Made by a program: the position numbers and the translations under genes
Shown here: piece by piece, positions 55,667 through 64,000 of the stretch
Layout: each line of letters begins with the position of its first letter
How positions within the stretch are numbered: the first letter of the stretch is position 1
Notes under the pieces: model-generated
Databases searched by the model: none
Seen by the model: the letters and a program-made list of their open reading frames with translations, nothing else
What the model was told of the DNA's origin: nothing
Origin: Myxococcota bacterium
GTDB lineage: Bacteria > Myxococcota_A > UBA796
Assembly: GCA_029251165.1 (NCBI GenBank)
Contig: JAQXDW010000002.1
Coordinates: 1 to 64,000, forward strand
DNA length: 64,000 nucleotides
Direction: 5' to 3'

Positions 55667-58045
55667 ATGGAGCAGTACACCCCGGGCATCTTTGGGCGAT
55701 TGGCCCGCGCAGTCATGCGTTCTCCTCACCGCTCTCTCTTCGGGCTGGTGCTTGTCTGTCTTCTGGCTGCAGGGCTCTCCTCACGCCTGAAGATTGATCC
55801 CAACATCCTCGGTCTCCTGCCCGAGAACGATCCGACAACGCAGGCGATCCAGAAGATCAACGACGAAGAAGGGGGCTCCAACCTCGTCACCATCGCGATG
55901 CGTGGTGAGGATCCTGATGCCCTCGATGGCTTCATGACCGAGCTGGCGGACGACCTCTCTCAGCTCGATGGGGTCGACTATGTGCTCTATGCGCTGGATG
56001 AGGAGCTGACGTGGCAGCTGTCGCTGCTGCAGCTGTCTCCTAAAGAACTCGATGAGCTCAAGCGGCGCCTCCAGGGAGCGGTCGCGCTTGGTCCTGGAGC
56101 GGCCAATCCGATGATTGCAGGCCGCCTGCTTGCCCTCGGTCCCTTGACGGAGAAGCTCACCAGCGGCGGCAGTGTCTCGCTGACCGCGTCCGCTGAGCCC
56201 GGGGTGGCCCGGATGGTGATTCGTCCCACCGGCTCCGCCTATGAGCCGACGTTTGCCCAGCCGTTCATGAACGCCATCTATGATGCCATCGATGACCTGG
56301 AGCCTGACGCTCGTGGTCTGGAGATCGCCTGGATTGGTGGTGCTTACCACCATGCCGTCGAGGAGGTCGAGGGGATCTCCCATGACCTCTCTCGCACTGC
56401 CCTGCTGAGCCTGACGCTGGTGGTGGTGGTCATCGGGCTGGGCTTCCGGGACTTCCGAGCCGTTCTCCTGATCTTTGTTCCGCTGCTCATCGGCAACCTG
56501 CTGACATGGGGTCTTGCCGGCGCGACGGTGGGGGAGCTCACCACCTTCACCTCCTTCTTTGCAGCGGTCCTCATTGGGCTGGGCGTGGACTTCTCCATCC
56601 ACCTCTACTCCCGCTACCGTGAGGAGCGGCTGAGCTGTCCGACCCTTGAAGAGGCCGTCATGCGTGCCTGGGATGCCACCGGTCCGCCCTGTGCGACCGC
56701 TGCGCTGACCAGCGCCGGGGGCTTTGCCGCCCTGTGGATCGCTGGCTTCAAGGGCTTCCAGCAGCTCGGCACGCTGCTGACCGGTGGCGTGCTGCTCTGC
56801 CTGCTCTCGGTGCTCGTCACCCTCCCGCTGCTGATCCTGTGGCGGGAAGGCCACAACAAGGTGATTCCGCTGCGTGAGGTCCGGGTCCCCAAGCGCAAGA
56901 CACCGCCCCGCTACCGCCTCGCTCCCTTTGGGGTCGTGGCCATCCTCGTCCTGACCGCTGCTGCCGCTACGAAGCTGCCAGACATCCGCTTTGAGTACGA
57001 TCTCTCCGAGCTGCGCCGCGACGGTCGTGCCTACAGCGATCTCGACGCGTCCGAGCGGCAGCTTGTCGAGGACAGCTTCGCGCCGGTCATCATCAGCTAT
57101 CCCGACGCCGCCTCGCTCCAGGCGGACCACGCCCGGCTCCACGCCGCTGTCGCTGCGGGTGAGCTTGAGACCATCAAGAGCGCCGTCTCGCTGTACTCTG
57201 TCTTGCCCATCGATCAGGCTGATCGGGTGCGCCTCCTGCAGGAGATCGCAACCCTCTCTCGCGATCCGAACATCCAGTACCTGCCCCAGCCCATTCGAGA
57301 CAACCTCGCTGACATCGCCGCGAGCACGCCGGCTGAGATGACGGCTGCGGACCTTCCTCGCAGCGTCCGCCACATGCTCGGCGCCTCCGATGGTCACCAC
57401 CGGATGCTGCTGCTGACCCAGGGCAACATGTGGAACCTGAAGGGCAACCAGCAGCTGTTTGATGAGGTCCGCGGTCTTATTCCCGACCAGCCGGCTGCAG
57501 GAGAGTACCTCGCCCTGGCGGTGCTCTATGAGCTGGTCGAGCGTGATGCTCCCCGGATCGCCGGCCTCGCGCTGCTCCTCATCTTTGTCTGCACCCTCCT
57601 CGATCTCCGCAGTCCCGGCCGTGCCCTCGGTGCGGTCGCTGCAGTCGTGGTCGGCATGGCGTGGTCTGGGGCTGCTATGGTCGGATTTGGCCTCAAGCTC
57701 TCCCTGGTCAACTTCGTCGGGATTCCGATCCTGATGGGCATCGGCATCGACGTTGTCATCCACCTGCTGCATCGGATGGAGGAAGAGGGGCCGGGCCGCA
57801 TTCGCTATGCGCTGATGACCACCGGCTGGGCAGCCTTCCTCTCCACCACCACCACCATCCTCTCCTTCTCCGCCCTCCAGATTGCCTCGAACCAGGGCGT
57901 TCGCTCGCTGGGGCTTGTGATCATGCTGGGCCTGGCGGTGGTCACCTTCGCGGCGTTTGTCTCGGTATCGATCGGCTGGATGATGACCTGGAAGGTCAAG
58001 GGAGAGCTCCCAGACGCGCTGCCCGAGGAGCGCGAGTTGGCCTGA
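55667..58045 (+). CDS. MMPL/RND-family transporter (HpnN-like)
   Basis: 792 residues from the ATG at 55667 (a TTG lies one codon earlier). Twelve-helix RND plan: helix 1 (LFGLVLVCLLAAGLS), a large periplasmic loop (about 35-235), a bundle containing GLGVDFSIHLYSRYREE, then a second loop and bundle with GIGIDVVIHLLHRMEEEG. The paired GxGxDxxIHL motifs are the proton-path signature of this family. The opening IDPNILGLLPENDP is typical of HpnN-type exporters, so lipid or hopanoid export is possible. Convergent with NAD kinase, 3 bp between stops. Confidence 0.9.
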   Translation: MEQYTPGIFGRLARAVMRSPHRSLFGLVLVCLLAAGLSSRLKIDPNILGLLPENDPTTQAIQKINDEEGGSNLVTIAMRGEDPDALDGFMTELADDLSQLDGVDYVLYALDEELTWQLSLLQLSPKELDELKRRLQGAVALGPGAANPMIAGRLLALGPLTEKLTSGGSVSLTASAEPGVARMVIRPTGSAYEPTFAQPFMNAIYDAIDDLEPDARGLEIAWIGGAYHHAVEEVEGISHDLSRTALLSLTLVVVVIGLGFRDFRAVLLIFVPLLIGNLLTWGLAGATVGELTTFTSFFAAVLIGLGVDFSIHLYSRYREERLSCPTLEEAVMRAWDATGPPCATAALTSAGGFAALWIAGFKGFQQLGTLLTGGVLLCLLSVLVTLPLLILWREGHNKVIPLREVRVPKRKTPPRYRLAPFGVVAILVLTAAAATKLPDIRFEYDLSELRRDGRAYSDLDASERQLVEDSFAPVIISYPDAASLQADHARLHAAVAAGELETIKSAVSLYSVLPIDQADRVRLLQEIATLSRDPNIQYLPQPIRDNLADIAASTPAEMTAADLPRSVRHMLGASDGHHRMLLLTQGNMWNLKGNQQLFDEVRGLIPDQPAAGEYLALAVLYELVERDAPRIAGLALLLIFVCTLLDLRSPGRALGAVAAVVVGMAWSGAAMVGFGLKLSLVNFVGIPILMGIGIDVVIHLLHRMEEEGPGRIRYALMTTGWAAFLSTTTTILSFSALQIASNQGVRSLGLVIMLGLAVVTFAAFVSVSIGWMMTWKVKGELPDALPEERELA

Positions 58046-58048
58046 CCG

Positions 58049-58798
58049 CTACGACTTGAGGACCTTGCGGATCATTGTCTCGGTGAAGTGCCGCCCCTCC
58101 AGGAACGCGATCATTGCCGGCTCAGGCGCTGTGCCCACCGTCATCCGGACCACCGGGCCGTGATCGATGCCGTCAGAGACGGCGCGGACGGGTCGGTGCT
58201 CGTGGCGGAGGATCTCGACCTCCACGACCTCATCCAGTGGCAGCACGAACGGCGAGAGGCGTGGGGCATGGGGGCAGATCGGAGTGACGTGGATGCCGGG
58301 AACCAGCGGATGACAGGGCACCCCGCCGGCGGAGAAGCTGTAGGCAGTGCTGCCGAGCGCGGTGGCGGTGATCAGGCCATCACAGACCATCTGCTCTACC
58401 ACCATCACGCCGCCGATGCGCAGCCGAATTCGTGCCGTCTGGCCGGTCATTCGCTCGACGTAGATGTCGTTTACAGCGGTCCCGGACACCGCCGTCCCGT
58501 CGGGTCCCCAGGCGGTCATCGAGAGCCGGGGAAACGGCCACGCCCGCCAGGCGCCCGCCATGATCATCTCGCAGACCGCAGCCGGATCCTTGACGTCGTT
58601 GTGGAGGAAGCCGAGGTGGCCGCCGTTGAGGCCGAGGTAGGTCGGGGCGGGACCGTGCTTCTGGATGCAGGCGAGCATCCACCCATCGCCGCCGATGATC
58701 ACATGGAGGTCGTCGGGGAGCGCGTCGAGGTCCAGGTGCGGCGCGATGGCGTCGTGCATGGCTCGGGCGGAGGGATTGCGGGTGTCGGCCAGCAGCAT
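58049..58798 (-). CDS. nadK: NAD kinase
   Basis: 249 residues. The kinase motif IIGGDGWML, GLNGGHLGFL, VNDIYVER and the NAD-binding DGLITATALGSTAYSFSAGG (in pieces) are all present. It phosphorylates NAD to NADP. The N-terminus is short (about 35 residues before GGDG) compared with E. coli NadK, but the active site is complete. Divergent from dapF with 38 bp between starts. Confidence 0.93.
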   Translation of the reverse strand: MLLADTRNPSARAMHDAIAPHLDLDALPDDLHVIIGGDGWMLACIQKHGPAPTYLGLNGGHLGFLHNDVKDPAAVCEMIMAGAWRAWPFPRLSMTAWGPDGTAVSGTAVNDIYVERMTGQTARIRLRIGGVMVVEQMVCDGLITATALGSTAYSFSAGGVPCHPLVPGIHVTPICPHAPRLSPFVLPLDEVVEVEILRHEHRPVRAVSDGIDHGPVVRMTVGTAPEPAMIAFLEGRHFTETMIRKVLKS

Positions 58799-58836
58799 GG
58801 GGTCACTCTACCCCCATCTGGGATAGTCCTGGCGCC

Positions 58837-59694
58837 ATGATCCTCATCAAGAGCCACGGCCTCGGAAACGACTACCTCGTCCTCCACGCCTCCAGCCTCC
58901 CGATGACTCCGGCCCGCGCCCGCCTGATCTGCGACCGCCACATCGGTGTCGGCGGCGACGGCGTGCTGGAGCGTCTTCCGGGGCAGGGTGCGGACTATGG
59001 ACTCCGCATCTGGAATCCCGACGGCTCGACCGCAGAGAAGTCCGGCAACGGCCTCCGCATCTTCTCGCGCTACCTCGTCGACCACTGCGGGGCGAAGTCT
59101 GCTCACACCATCTCAGTCGCGTCCGGTGTGGTGCGCAGCACGGTTGCCTCTGATGCGGTGACGGTCGAGATGGGGCGAGCGACTACCGAGCCTGCGGCGG
59201 TTCCCTGCACCCAGCCGCTGTCACAGACTCCAGTAGAGATCTGCGGGACACGCCTCTCGCTGACGGCGGTTGGAGTCGGCAACCCGCACTGCGTTGTTTT
59301 CTTCTCTCCAGAGACCGATCTTGACGCGCTTCCGTGGCGGGAATGGGGCGCAGCACTCGAGGTCCATCCGCTGTTTCCCAACCGAACCAACGTGCAGTTC
59401 GCCCGTGTGTTGAATCGAGACACCATCGAGATGCGCATCTGGGAGCGGGGAGCCGGCGAGACGTCCGCGTCCGGCAGCTCTTCTTGTGCCGTTGCGACCG
59501 CTGCATGCCTTCACGGTCTCGTGACTCCGCGTCCAGGTGAGCGGAAGACTGCGATCACCCTTGTGATGCCGGGTGGAGAGCTGTCGGTTACGGTGCGAGA
59601 GGACCTCTCCCTGACCCTCCACGGGCCAGCCGAAGAGGTCTGCTGGATCGAGCTGAGTCCTGTATTTCTGGGTTCGGTCGAAAAGGTAGGGTAG
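58837..59694 (+). CDS. dapF: Diaminopimelate epimerase-like protein, both catalytic Cys replaced by Ser
   Basis: 285 residues, DapF fold and length. Conserved parts: SHGLGNDYLVL, DRHIGVGGDGVL, GVGNPHCVVFF, ERGAGETSASGSS. The usual acid/base Cys pair lies in CGNG and ACGTG. Here the first is S69 (EKSGNGLRIF) and the second S212 (TSASGSSSC). The Glu of GAGET and the phosphate-like loops are kept. The normal reaction converts LL-DAP to meso-DAP for lysine and peptidoglycan. The Ser/Ser form may be a distinct subfamily with altered chemistry. A sequencing error cannot explain two coordinated changes. Confidence 0.85.
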   Translation: MILIKSHGLGNDYLVLHASSLPMTPARARLICDRHIGVGGDGVLERLPGQGADYGLRIWNPDGSTAEKSGNGLRIFSRYLVDHCGAKSAHTISVASGVVRSTVASDAVTVEMGRATTEPAAVPCTQPLSQTPVEICGTRLSLTAVGVGNPHCVVFFSPETDLDALPWREWGAALEVHPLFPNRTNVQFARVLNRDTIEMRIWERGAGETSASGSSSCAVATAACLHGLVTPRPGERKTAITLVMPGGELSVTVREDLSLTLHGPAEEVCWIELSPVFLGSVEKVG

Positions 59695-59740
59695 GATCCT
59701 AAGCGGTATCCCCCGGTGATCGAAGCGAGGTTGCAATCCC

Positions 59741-61144
59741 ATGCGCGTGATGCTCATCCGTCCTCCGGCTCGTCACACAGTCGAGAGCGAGGTTCCCGAG
59801 GCCGTCGAGGCGGAAAACCTCAGCTACCCTCCGCTCTCTCTGATGTCGATCGCCAGCTTCCTCCTGGCTCAGTCCAAGCATGACTGCACAATCTTGGATG
59901 CACAGCTGGAGGACCTCAGCGACGACGCAGTCCAGAAGCGCATCGAGGCATACGCTCCGGACTGCGTTGGCATCACGTGCTTCACCGTGCAGCTCGTCGA
60001 TGTCTATCGGACCGTCAAGGCTGCCCGCGCTGCCGGCGTCAAGTACGTCGTTCTCGGCGGCCCCCACATCTCTGACTTCCCTGAAGAGTCCGTCGGCTTG
60101 CCCGGCGTGGATGCAGTGGTCAAGGGAGAGGGCCAGCAGCCGATGCTCGACCTTCTCGATGTGTGGGATCGCGGCGAGGTCGCCAAGGGCATCCCTGGCG
60201 TCATGGCGCACGCCGATGATCCGATCCCGCAGGAAGACGTCTACTACTCAAACGATCTCGGCGAGTACCCTGTCGTCAATCGCACCCTGACCGACTACCA
60301 GAAGTACTACGACGTCATGGGCGAGGGCGGGGTGTTCACCACGATGATCACCTCTCGCGGCTGTCCCTACCGCTGTACCTTCTGCAACACCCCCCGTCAC
60401 CGCTACCGGGTCATGAGTCCCCAGCGGGTGTGTGACGAGCTGAAGACCTGCATCGAGCTCGGAATCCGCGAGATCTACTTCGTCGACGACACCTTCAACA
60501 TCACCAACCGTCGGGTCCATGAGCTGTGCGATGAGATCCTGGCTCGCGGCCTGGACATCTCCTGGACGGTTCGCTTCCGGGTCAAGGGTGTAGACCGCCC
60601 GCTGCTGGAGAAGATGAAGGCCGCCGGCTGCCAGCGCATCCAGTTCGGCGTCGAGCAGGGCACCGAGGAAGGGCTGCTGCGGCTGAAGAAAGACGTCACC
60701 AGCCTGGAGATCGAGAGCGCCTTCCGGCTGTGTCGAGAGGTGGGCATCAACACGGTGGCTTACTTCATGATCGGTACGCCCACTGAGCGTTCCCGTCAGG
60801 ATGTGATCGACACGATTCAGTACTCCATCAAGCTCAGCCCTGACTTCGTCATGTACAACATCATGACGCCGTTCCCAGGAACCACCCTCTACGACGAGGG
60901 CCTGCGCGACGGGGTGCTGGACATTGAGCCCTGGCTGGAGTTCATGCGCAATCCCAACGAAGAGTTCAAGGCTCAGGTCTGGGACGAATACTTCACCCGC
61001 GATGAGCTGCGTGATCTGCTGAACTTCGCCTACCGACGCTTCTACTGGCGGCCCAGCTTCGTGGTCCGCAACCTGTTCCAGATCCGGAACCTCAACGACT
61101 TCAAGCGCAAAGCCACCGCCGGTCTCCGGCTCTTGGCCGGCTGA
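59741..61144 (+). CDS. B12-binding-domain radical SAM protein
   Basis: 467 residues. A cobalamin-binding-like N-domain (VMLIRPPARHTVES, PPLSLMSIASFLLAQSKHDCTILDA, VVLGGPHISDFPEE) is followed by the radical SAM core with C208-x3-C212-x2-C215 in SRGCPYRCTFCN. The SAM-binding segment is VDDTFNITNRRV. A short C-terminal tail (YRRFYWRPSFVVRNL) is shared with lipid- and cofactor-modifying B12 radical SAM proteins. Start ATG at 59741. Followed 16 bp later by a second radical SAM gene. Confidence 0.92.
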   Translation: MRVMLIRPPARHTVESEVPEAVEAENLSYPPLSLMSIASFLLAQSKHDCTILDAQLEDLSDDAVQKRIEAYAPDCVGITCFTVQLVDVYRTVKAARAAGVKYVVLGGPHISDFPEESVGLPGVDAVVKGEGQQPMLDLLDVWDRGEVAKGIPGVMAHADDPIPQEDVYYSNDLGEYPVVNRTLTDYQKYYDVMGEGGVFTTMITSRGCPYRCTFCNTPRHRYRVMSPQRVCDELKTCIELGIREIYFVDDTFNITNRRVHELCDEILARGLDISWTVRFRVKGVDRPLLEKMKAAGCQRIQFGVEQGTEEGLLRLKKDVTSLEIESAFRLCREVGINTVAYFMIGTPTERSRQDVIDTIQYSIKLSPDFVMYNIMTPFPGTTLYDEGLRDGVLDIEPWLEFMRNPNEEFKAQVWDEYFTRDELRDLLNFAYRRFYWRPSFVVRNLFQIRNLNDFKRKATAGLRLLAG

Positions 61145-61160
61145 CGCAGGAGCAAGAGTG

Positions 61161-62795
61161 ATGTTCGAGCACGAGTCCGAGTACGAGATGTCTGAGTACG
61201 AGCTGTCCCCCGAACCTGATCTCTCCCAGAAGCCATCGCGTCAGGGGCGGAAGAAGCCGTTCACTGTCGTGCTGATGACCATCTACAGCATCGAAAACGC
61301 TGGGATCCGGTACGTCTCTGCGGCGCTTCAGCGGGAAGGGTTCGAGACCCACATCATCTTCCTGCGCGACTGGGTTCACAATCGCCTGGAGATGCCCTCT
61401 GACAAGGAGTTCCAGCTCGCCCTGGACCTCATCAAGCAGAAGGGTGCCGATATGGTCGGGCTCGGCTTCATGTCGAGCCTCCTGCCGATGGCCCGCGAGG
61501 CGACCCGTCGCATCAAGCAGGCCTTCCCAGACATCCCCATCACCTGGGGCGGAATCCACCCCACCTCTGTGCCTGAGGAGTGCATCAGCGAGGTCGACTA
61601 CCTCTGCATTGGCGAAGGCGAGATGGCCGCGATTGACCTCTGCAATGCGCTGGCAACCGGAGCGGATACCACCACCATCCCGAACATCTGGGCCAACGTC
61701 AACGGCAAGGTCTTTCAGAACAAGCCGCGCCCGCTGATCCAGAACCTCGACTGGCTGCCGTACCCCGACGTCGCCGACGACAACAAGTACTACATCGAGA
61801 AGGGCAAGTACACGATCGAGGAGCCCTGGAAGCGGGGAGCGGAGTACCGCATCTACTTCTCTCGCGGCTGTCCCTACAATTGCTCGTACTGCTACGTCTC
61901 TATCCTCCGAGATGTCTACAACGAGAAGGGCAAGAAGTTCTACCGGGCGCGCTCCGTCGAGCACATCCTGGGTGAGCTGGAGCACATCCGCAGCGCGTTC
62001 CCCAAGATGGCTCGGGTCAAGATCGACGACGACACCAGCTTCGCGTTCGGCGACGAGTGGATGAATGAGTTCCTGGAGAAGTATCCAGAGCGAATCGGTG
62101 TCCCGTTCGAGTGTCTCCTCATTCCGCCGATGCTGCGGCCCAAGATGCTGGAGCGCCTCGTCGACGCTGGCCTTGTCCGAGTGCAGACCGGCATCGAGTC
62201 TGGCTCCTCCAAGGAGAGCAAGGAGATCCACAACCGCTCTCCCGGCAACAAGGCGATCATGAACTTCGCGGAGTTCAACAAGGAGCTGAAGCTCAGCATC
62301 GTCTATGACGTGATCATCGACAATCCTCATGCGACCGAAGACATGAAGCTGGAGACTGCGGAATTCCTCCTGGACCTGCCGCGCCCCTACGACATCTACT
62401 TCTACTCGCTCAACTACTTCCCAGGCACTGCCCTGACCAAGAAGGGTCTCGAAGAGGGAACCCTCGATCCCAACCTCATCGAGGGCCGCGCGACGAAGTC
62501 CTGGAGCCAGTTCCGGGTGTCGATGGACTACCCCCGCTCGTCAGAGGATCGCTATTACCTGGCGATCTATTGCCTGGCGAGCAAGGGCTTCGTGCCGCGT
62601 GACTTCATCCGCAAGCTCATCGACGAGCGCGAGCACTGGAAGAAGCCGGAGAACGTCGACAAGGTGTTCTACCTGGCCTGGGCGACCAACTACGTGAAGA
62701 TGTTCTGGGTGGCGATGCGCTACTTCAAGAACGGCGAGCTGACCTGGTTCAAGGTTCGCCAGTATGCCTCTCTCACCAAGCTGATTAGCCAGTAA
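61161..62795 (+). CDS. B12-binding-domain radical SAM protein, second tandem copy
   Basis: 544 residues from the ATG at 61161 (GTG at 61158 adjacent; GGAG eight bases upstream of the ATG). An acidic N-terminal lead (EHESEYEMSEYELSPEPDL) is unusual for the family. The cobalamin-like domain follows (VVLMTIYSIENAGIRYVSAAL, WGGIHPTSVPEECISEVDYL) and then C237-x3-C241-x2-C244 in SRGCPYNCSYCYV. It is close in layout to the protein at 42146 (shared VPxECI/MPEECI region, YDIYFYSLxxFPG-like motif). Substrate unknown. It is followed by a small acidic protein after 2 bp. Confidence 0.92.
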   Translation: MFEHESEYEMSEYELSPEPDLSQKPSRQGRKKPFTVVLMTIYSIENAGIRYVSAALQREGFETHIIFLRDWVHNRLEMPSDKEFQLALDLIKQKGADMVGLGFMSSLLPMAREATRRIKQAFPDIPITWGGIHPTSVPEECISEVDYLCIGEGEMAAIDLCNALATGADTTTIPNIWANVNGKVFQNKPRPLIQNLDWLPYPDVADDNKYYIEKGKYTIEEPWKRGAEYRIYFSRGCPYNCSYCYVSILRDVYNEKGKKFYRARSVEHILGELEHIRSAFPKMARVKIDDDTSFAFGDEWMNEFLEKYPERIGVPFECLLIPPMLRPKMLERLVDAGLVRVQTGIESGSSKESKEIHNRSPGNKAIMNFAEFNKELKLSIVYDVIIDNPHATEDMKLETAEFLLDLPRPYDIYFYSLNYFPGTALTKKGLEEGTLDPNLIEGRATKSWSQFRVSMDYPRSSEDRYYLAIYCLASKGFVPRDFIRKLIDEREHWKKPENVDKVFYLAWATNYVKMFWVAMRYFKNGELTWFKVRQYASLTKLISQ

Positions 62796-62797
62796 TC

Positions 62798-63130
62798 ATG
62801 GGTATTCGCGACAGACTCAAGAGACGCATCGGCAAGGTTCATGAGGTGGTGAAGTCTGTCCGAGACGAGGCCGGACACCCGGGGCGACCCCAGCCCCACA
62901 TGGCCCAGCGCAACCCCGCCTGGGGGGGGAACAAGGACGAGCCGCCTGAGGGGGTCACGCCACAGGCTGCGGTCCCCGATCCCTACGCTGAGTCCGAGGT
63001 CCGAGAGGATGAAGAGGCACCCGGCGGCGGTGAGTTCTGGTTCCTCAAGGAAGGCGACTCCGAGGGCTGGGATCAGACCGATCCAACCGGCGGGCCAAAT
63101 GATCCGAATCAAAAAAGTGAATCGGACTGA
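62798..63130 (+). CDS. Small acidic protein next to radical SAM genes
   Basis: 110 residues, 2 bp after the radical SAM stop, so likely co-translated. A basic start (GIRDRLKRRIGKVHEVVK) precedes a Pro-rich disordered middle and an aromatic/acidic end with GEFWFLKEGDSEGWDQTDPT. No signal peptide or Cys. A small polypeptide coupled to a radical SAM gene is a candidate substrate or partner, but it lacks the Gly/Cys core of known RiPP precursors. Family not recognised. Confidence 0.7.
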   Translation: MGIRDRLKRRIGKVHEVVKSVRDEAGHPGRPQPHMAQRNPAWGGNKDEPPEGVTPQAAVPDPYAESEVREDEEAPGGGEFWFLKEGDSEGWDQTDPTGGPNDPNQKSESD

Positions 63131-63182
63131 ATAAGCGGCAGGAAGGCACGTCAGGTGGAGCATCCCCCCGGAGGTTCCAGCC

Positions 63183-63725
63183 ATGTTCGGTGTCCTGCTT
63201 GCCCTCAGCGCGCTCACCCCCACTGCCGATGCGCGTCCGCCGCATCGCCGCCCTGCTGCACACCATGCCCGCGCGGGTCGACCAGCACCGCGGGTGGTTC
63301 GGGTTGGCCCCAGGGCAGCCTACTACCGACCTGGAGTCCGTCTGGGGTACGTCTGGGTTGCTGGCGCGGTGCTTCGAGGGGTTGCGAGCGTGGGGTACTG
63401 GCGTCCCTCGACTCCGCCACCGACCGAGGAGCACATCTGGGTTGACGGGTACTGGGACGGCGATGTCTGGGTTGACGGGTACTGGCGCATTGATGAGATC
63501 GACGGGATGATCTGGATTGATGGTGAGTATGGCGACGAGGGTGCCTATGAGGACGGCGGCTGGATCGAAGAGTCGACCGGTGCACCCGCGCGTGCGGAGA
63601 TCCTCCCTTCAGATGCGGTCCTCGCGGTACCGGTCGATGAGATGGAGGGGGAAGAGGAGGTCTACCCTGAGGGAGAAGAGGAGGCGGACGGCGACCTCCA
63701 CCACGCACCGCCGGCGCGCTGGTAG
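63183..63725 (+). CDS. Secreted YxWxDGYW-motif protein
   Basis: 180 residues. The signal peptide is short (MFGVLLALSALTPTADA), then an Arg/His/Pro-rich segment, then a beta-like core with LGYVWVAGAVLRG and repeated WVDGYW (twice in EEHIWVDGYWDGDVWVDGYW), followed by IWIDGEY. Such YxWxxGYW repeats occur in small periplasmic or outer-membrane proteins of unknown function. The C-terminus is strongly acidic (EMEGEEEVYPEGEEEADGD). Start ATG at 63183, 53 bp after the small acidic protein. Confidence 0.75.
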   Translation: MFGVLLALSALTPTADARPPHRRPAAHHARAGRPAPRVVRVGPRAAYYRPGVRLGYVWVAGAVLRGVASVGYWRPSTPPPTEEHIWVDGYWDGDVWVDGYWRIDEIDGMIWIDGEYGDEGAYEDGGWIEESTGAPARAEILPSDAVLAVPVDEMEGEEEVYPEGEEEADGDLHHAPPARW

Positions 63726-64000
63726 CCGCGGGACCCGCACAAGGACACCCCGATCAGGCAGGCACTCACCGCCGGTCATCCGGGCTCGTGTTCACCGACA
63801 AGAGGAGCACACTGCAGGCCACGCTGCGCGACGATCGCGCAGCGCACCGCCAACAGGCGATGTTCCGTGGCCGTGCATGAGGCTGTCATCGAGTATCGGT
63901 TAGAGCTGACGATAGACGGTTGCTCTGGGGCTGCTGGACTGCAATGAATTCGAGGAAGCGGATACAGCAGCCGCAGCACGACATTATCTGAAGTGCGGTG
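63726..64000. other. Window-end stretch without a recognised gene
   Basis: 275 bp downstream of the YxWxDGYW gene. Open frames here are short and compositionally unlike the neighbours. I see no tRNA, terminator with T-run or repeat. It may hold the promoter or 3' end of a gene beyond the window. Confidence 0.4.

Noticed and set aside
55781..57772. 663-codon minus-strand frame opposite the MMPL transporter
   Set aside because: Asp/Gln/Glu/Arg-rich shadow without family motifs. The plus strand encodes a complete RND-type transporter.
61101..62330. 409-codon minus-strand frame opposite the second radical SAM gene
   Set aside because: Antisense shadow. The plus-strand CxxxCxxC enzyme explains the region.

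Overview
The window is GC-rich chromosomal DNA from a Gram-negative bacterium with a DAP-type peptidoglycan. The evidence is a Pal-like lipoprotein, two lipoprotein amidases, SPOR and LysM proteins, an MMPL/RND transporter and a DapF. Genes are dense, 4-bp ATGA overlaps are common, and the mix includes a YkgJ-type Cys-cluster protein, a caspase-like protein, TldD/TldE, a NorD-like VWA protein and several radical SAM proteins. That mix resembles Myxococcota or a related former deltaproteobacterial lineage. The taxonomy is an inference from gene content, not a match to a named genome.

Region by region. (1) 1-3605, minus strand: tRNA-Glu, tRNA-Lys, purA, a J-domain/TPR protein and xerC. (2) 3803-6622, plus strand: topA with a Lys/Ala-rich repeat tail. 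(3) 6676-19774, minus strand: a long block in transcription order tldD, tldE, secreted protein, rimP, nusA, ylxR-L7Ae fusion, infB, DUF503, SPOR protein, cupin, LysM protein, dprA and a half-length smg. This is the classical transcription/translation-factor operon, without rbfA between DUF503 and the next gene, extended with envelope and DNA-uptake genes. (4) 19851-24051: an APH-fold sugar-kinase-like gene, Pal (plus strand), pgi and a MaoC-like double-hotdog protein. (5) 24184-28751, plus strand: a glycosyltransferase fused to a radical SAM/SPASM enzyme, RNase HI, and two tandem lipoprotein N-acetylmuramoyl-alanine amidases. (6) 28863-36787, minus strand: a tightly coupled nine-gene operon. 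It has a GT2, two small proteins, a MutL/GlmL-type ASKHA ATPase, a barrel-sandwich protein, a DUF6754-like membrane protein and three further membrane proteins. No B12-dependent mutase is present. (7) 36838-41509: RNase HII, flavin reductase and RmlD-like reductase, then a minus-strand signalling group (tandem winged-helix protein, small protein, Hpt, and a histidine kinase with a damaged N-box). (8) 41619-46855: YkgJ protein, radical SAM protein, FAD oxidoreductase, and a caspase-fold protein whose Cys is Ser. (9) 46945-55402: VWA protein, membrane protein, metallophosphoesterase, TrmA/RlmD-type methyltransferase, PAS/pseudo-receiver protein, secreted TolB/barrel-like protein and a FliA-type sigma factor. 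(10) 55667-63725: MMPL transporter, NAD kinase, a DapF with both catalytic Cys replaced by Ser, two tandem radical SAM proteins, a small acidic protein and a secreted YxWxDGYW protein.

The best candidate for an undescribed system is the 28863-36787 operon: an ASKHA reactivase-like ATPase wired by overlapping genes to a set of membrane proteins instead of to a mutase. The Ser/Ser DapF, the GT-radical SAM fusion, the YlxR gene without a normal start codon and the cluster of degenerate signalling proteins are the next most interesting. No rRNA, CRISPR array, insertion sequence or prophage was seen.
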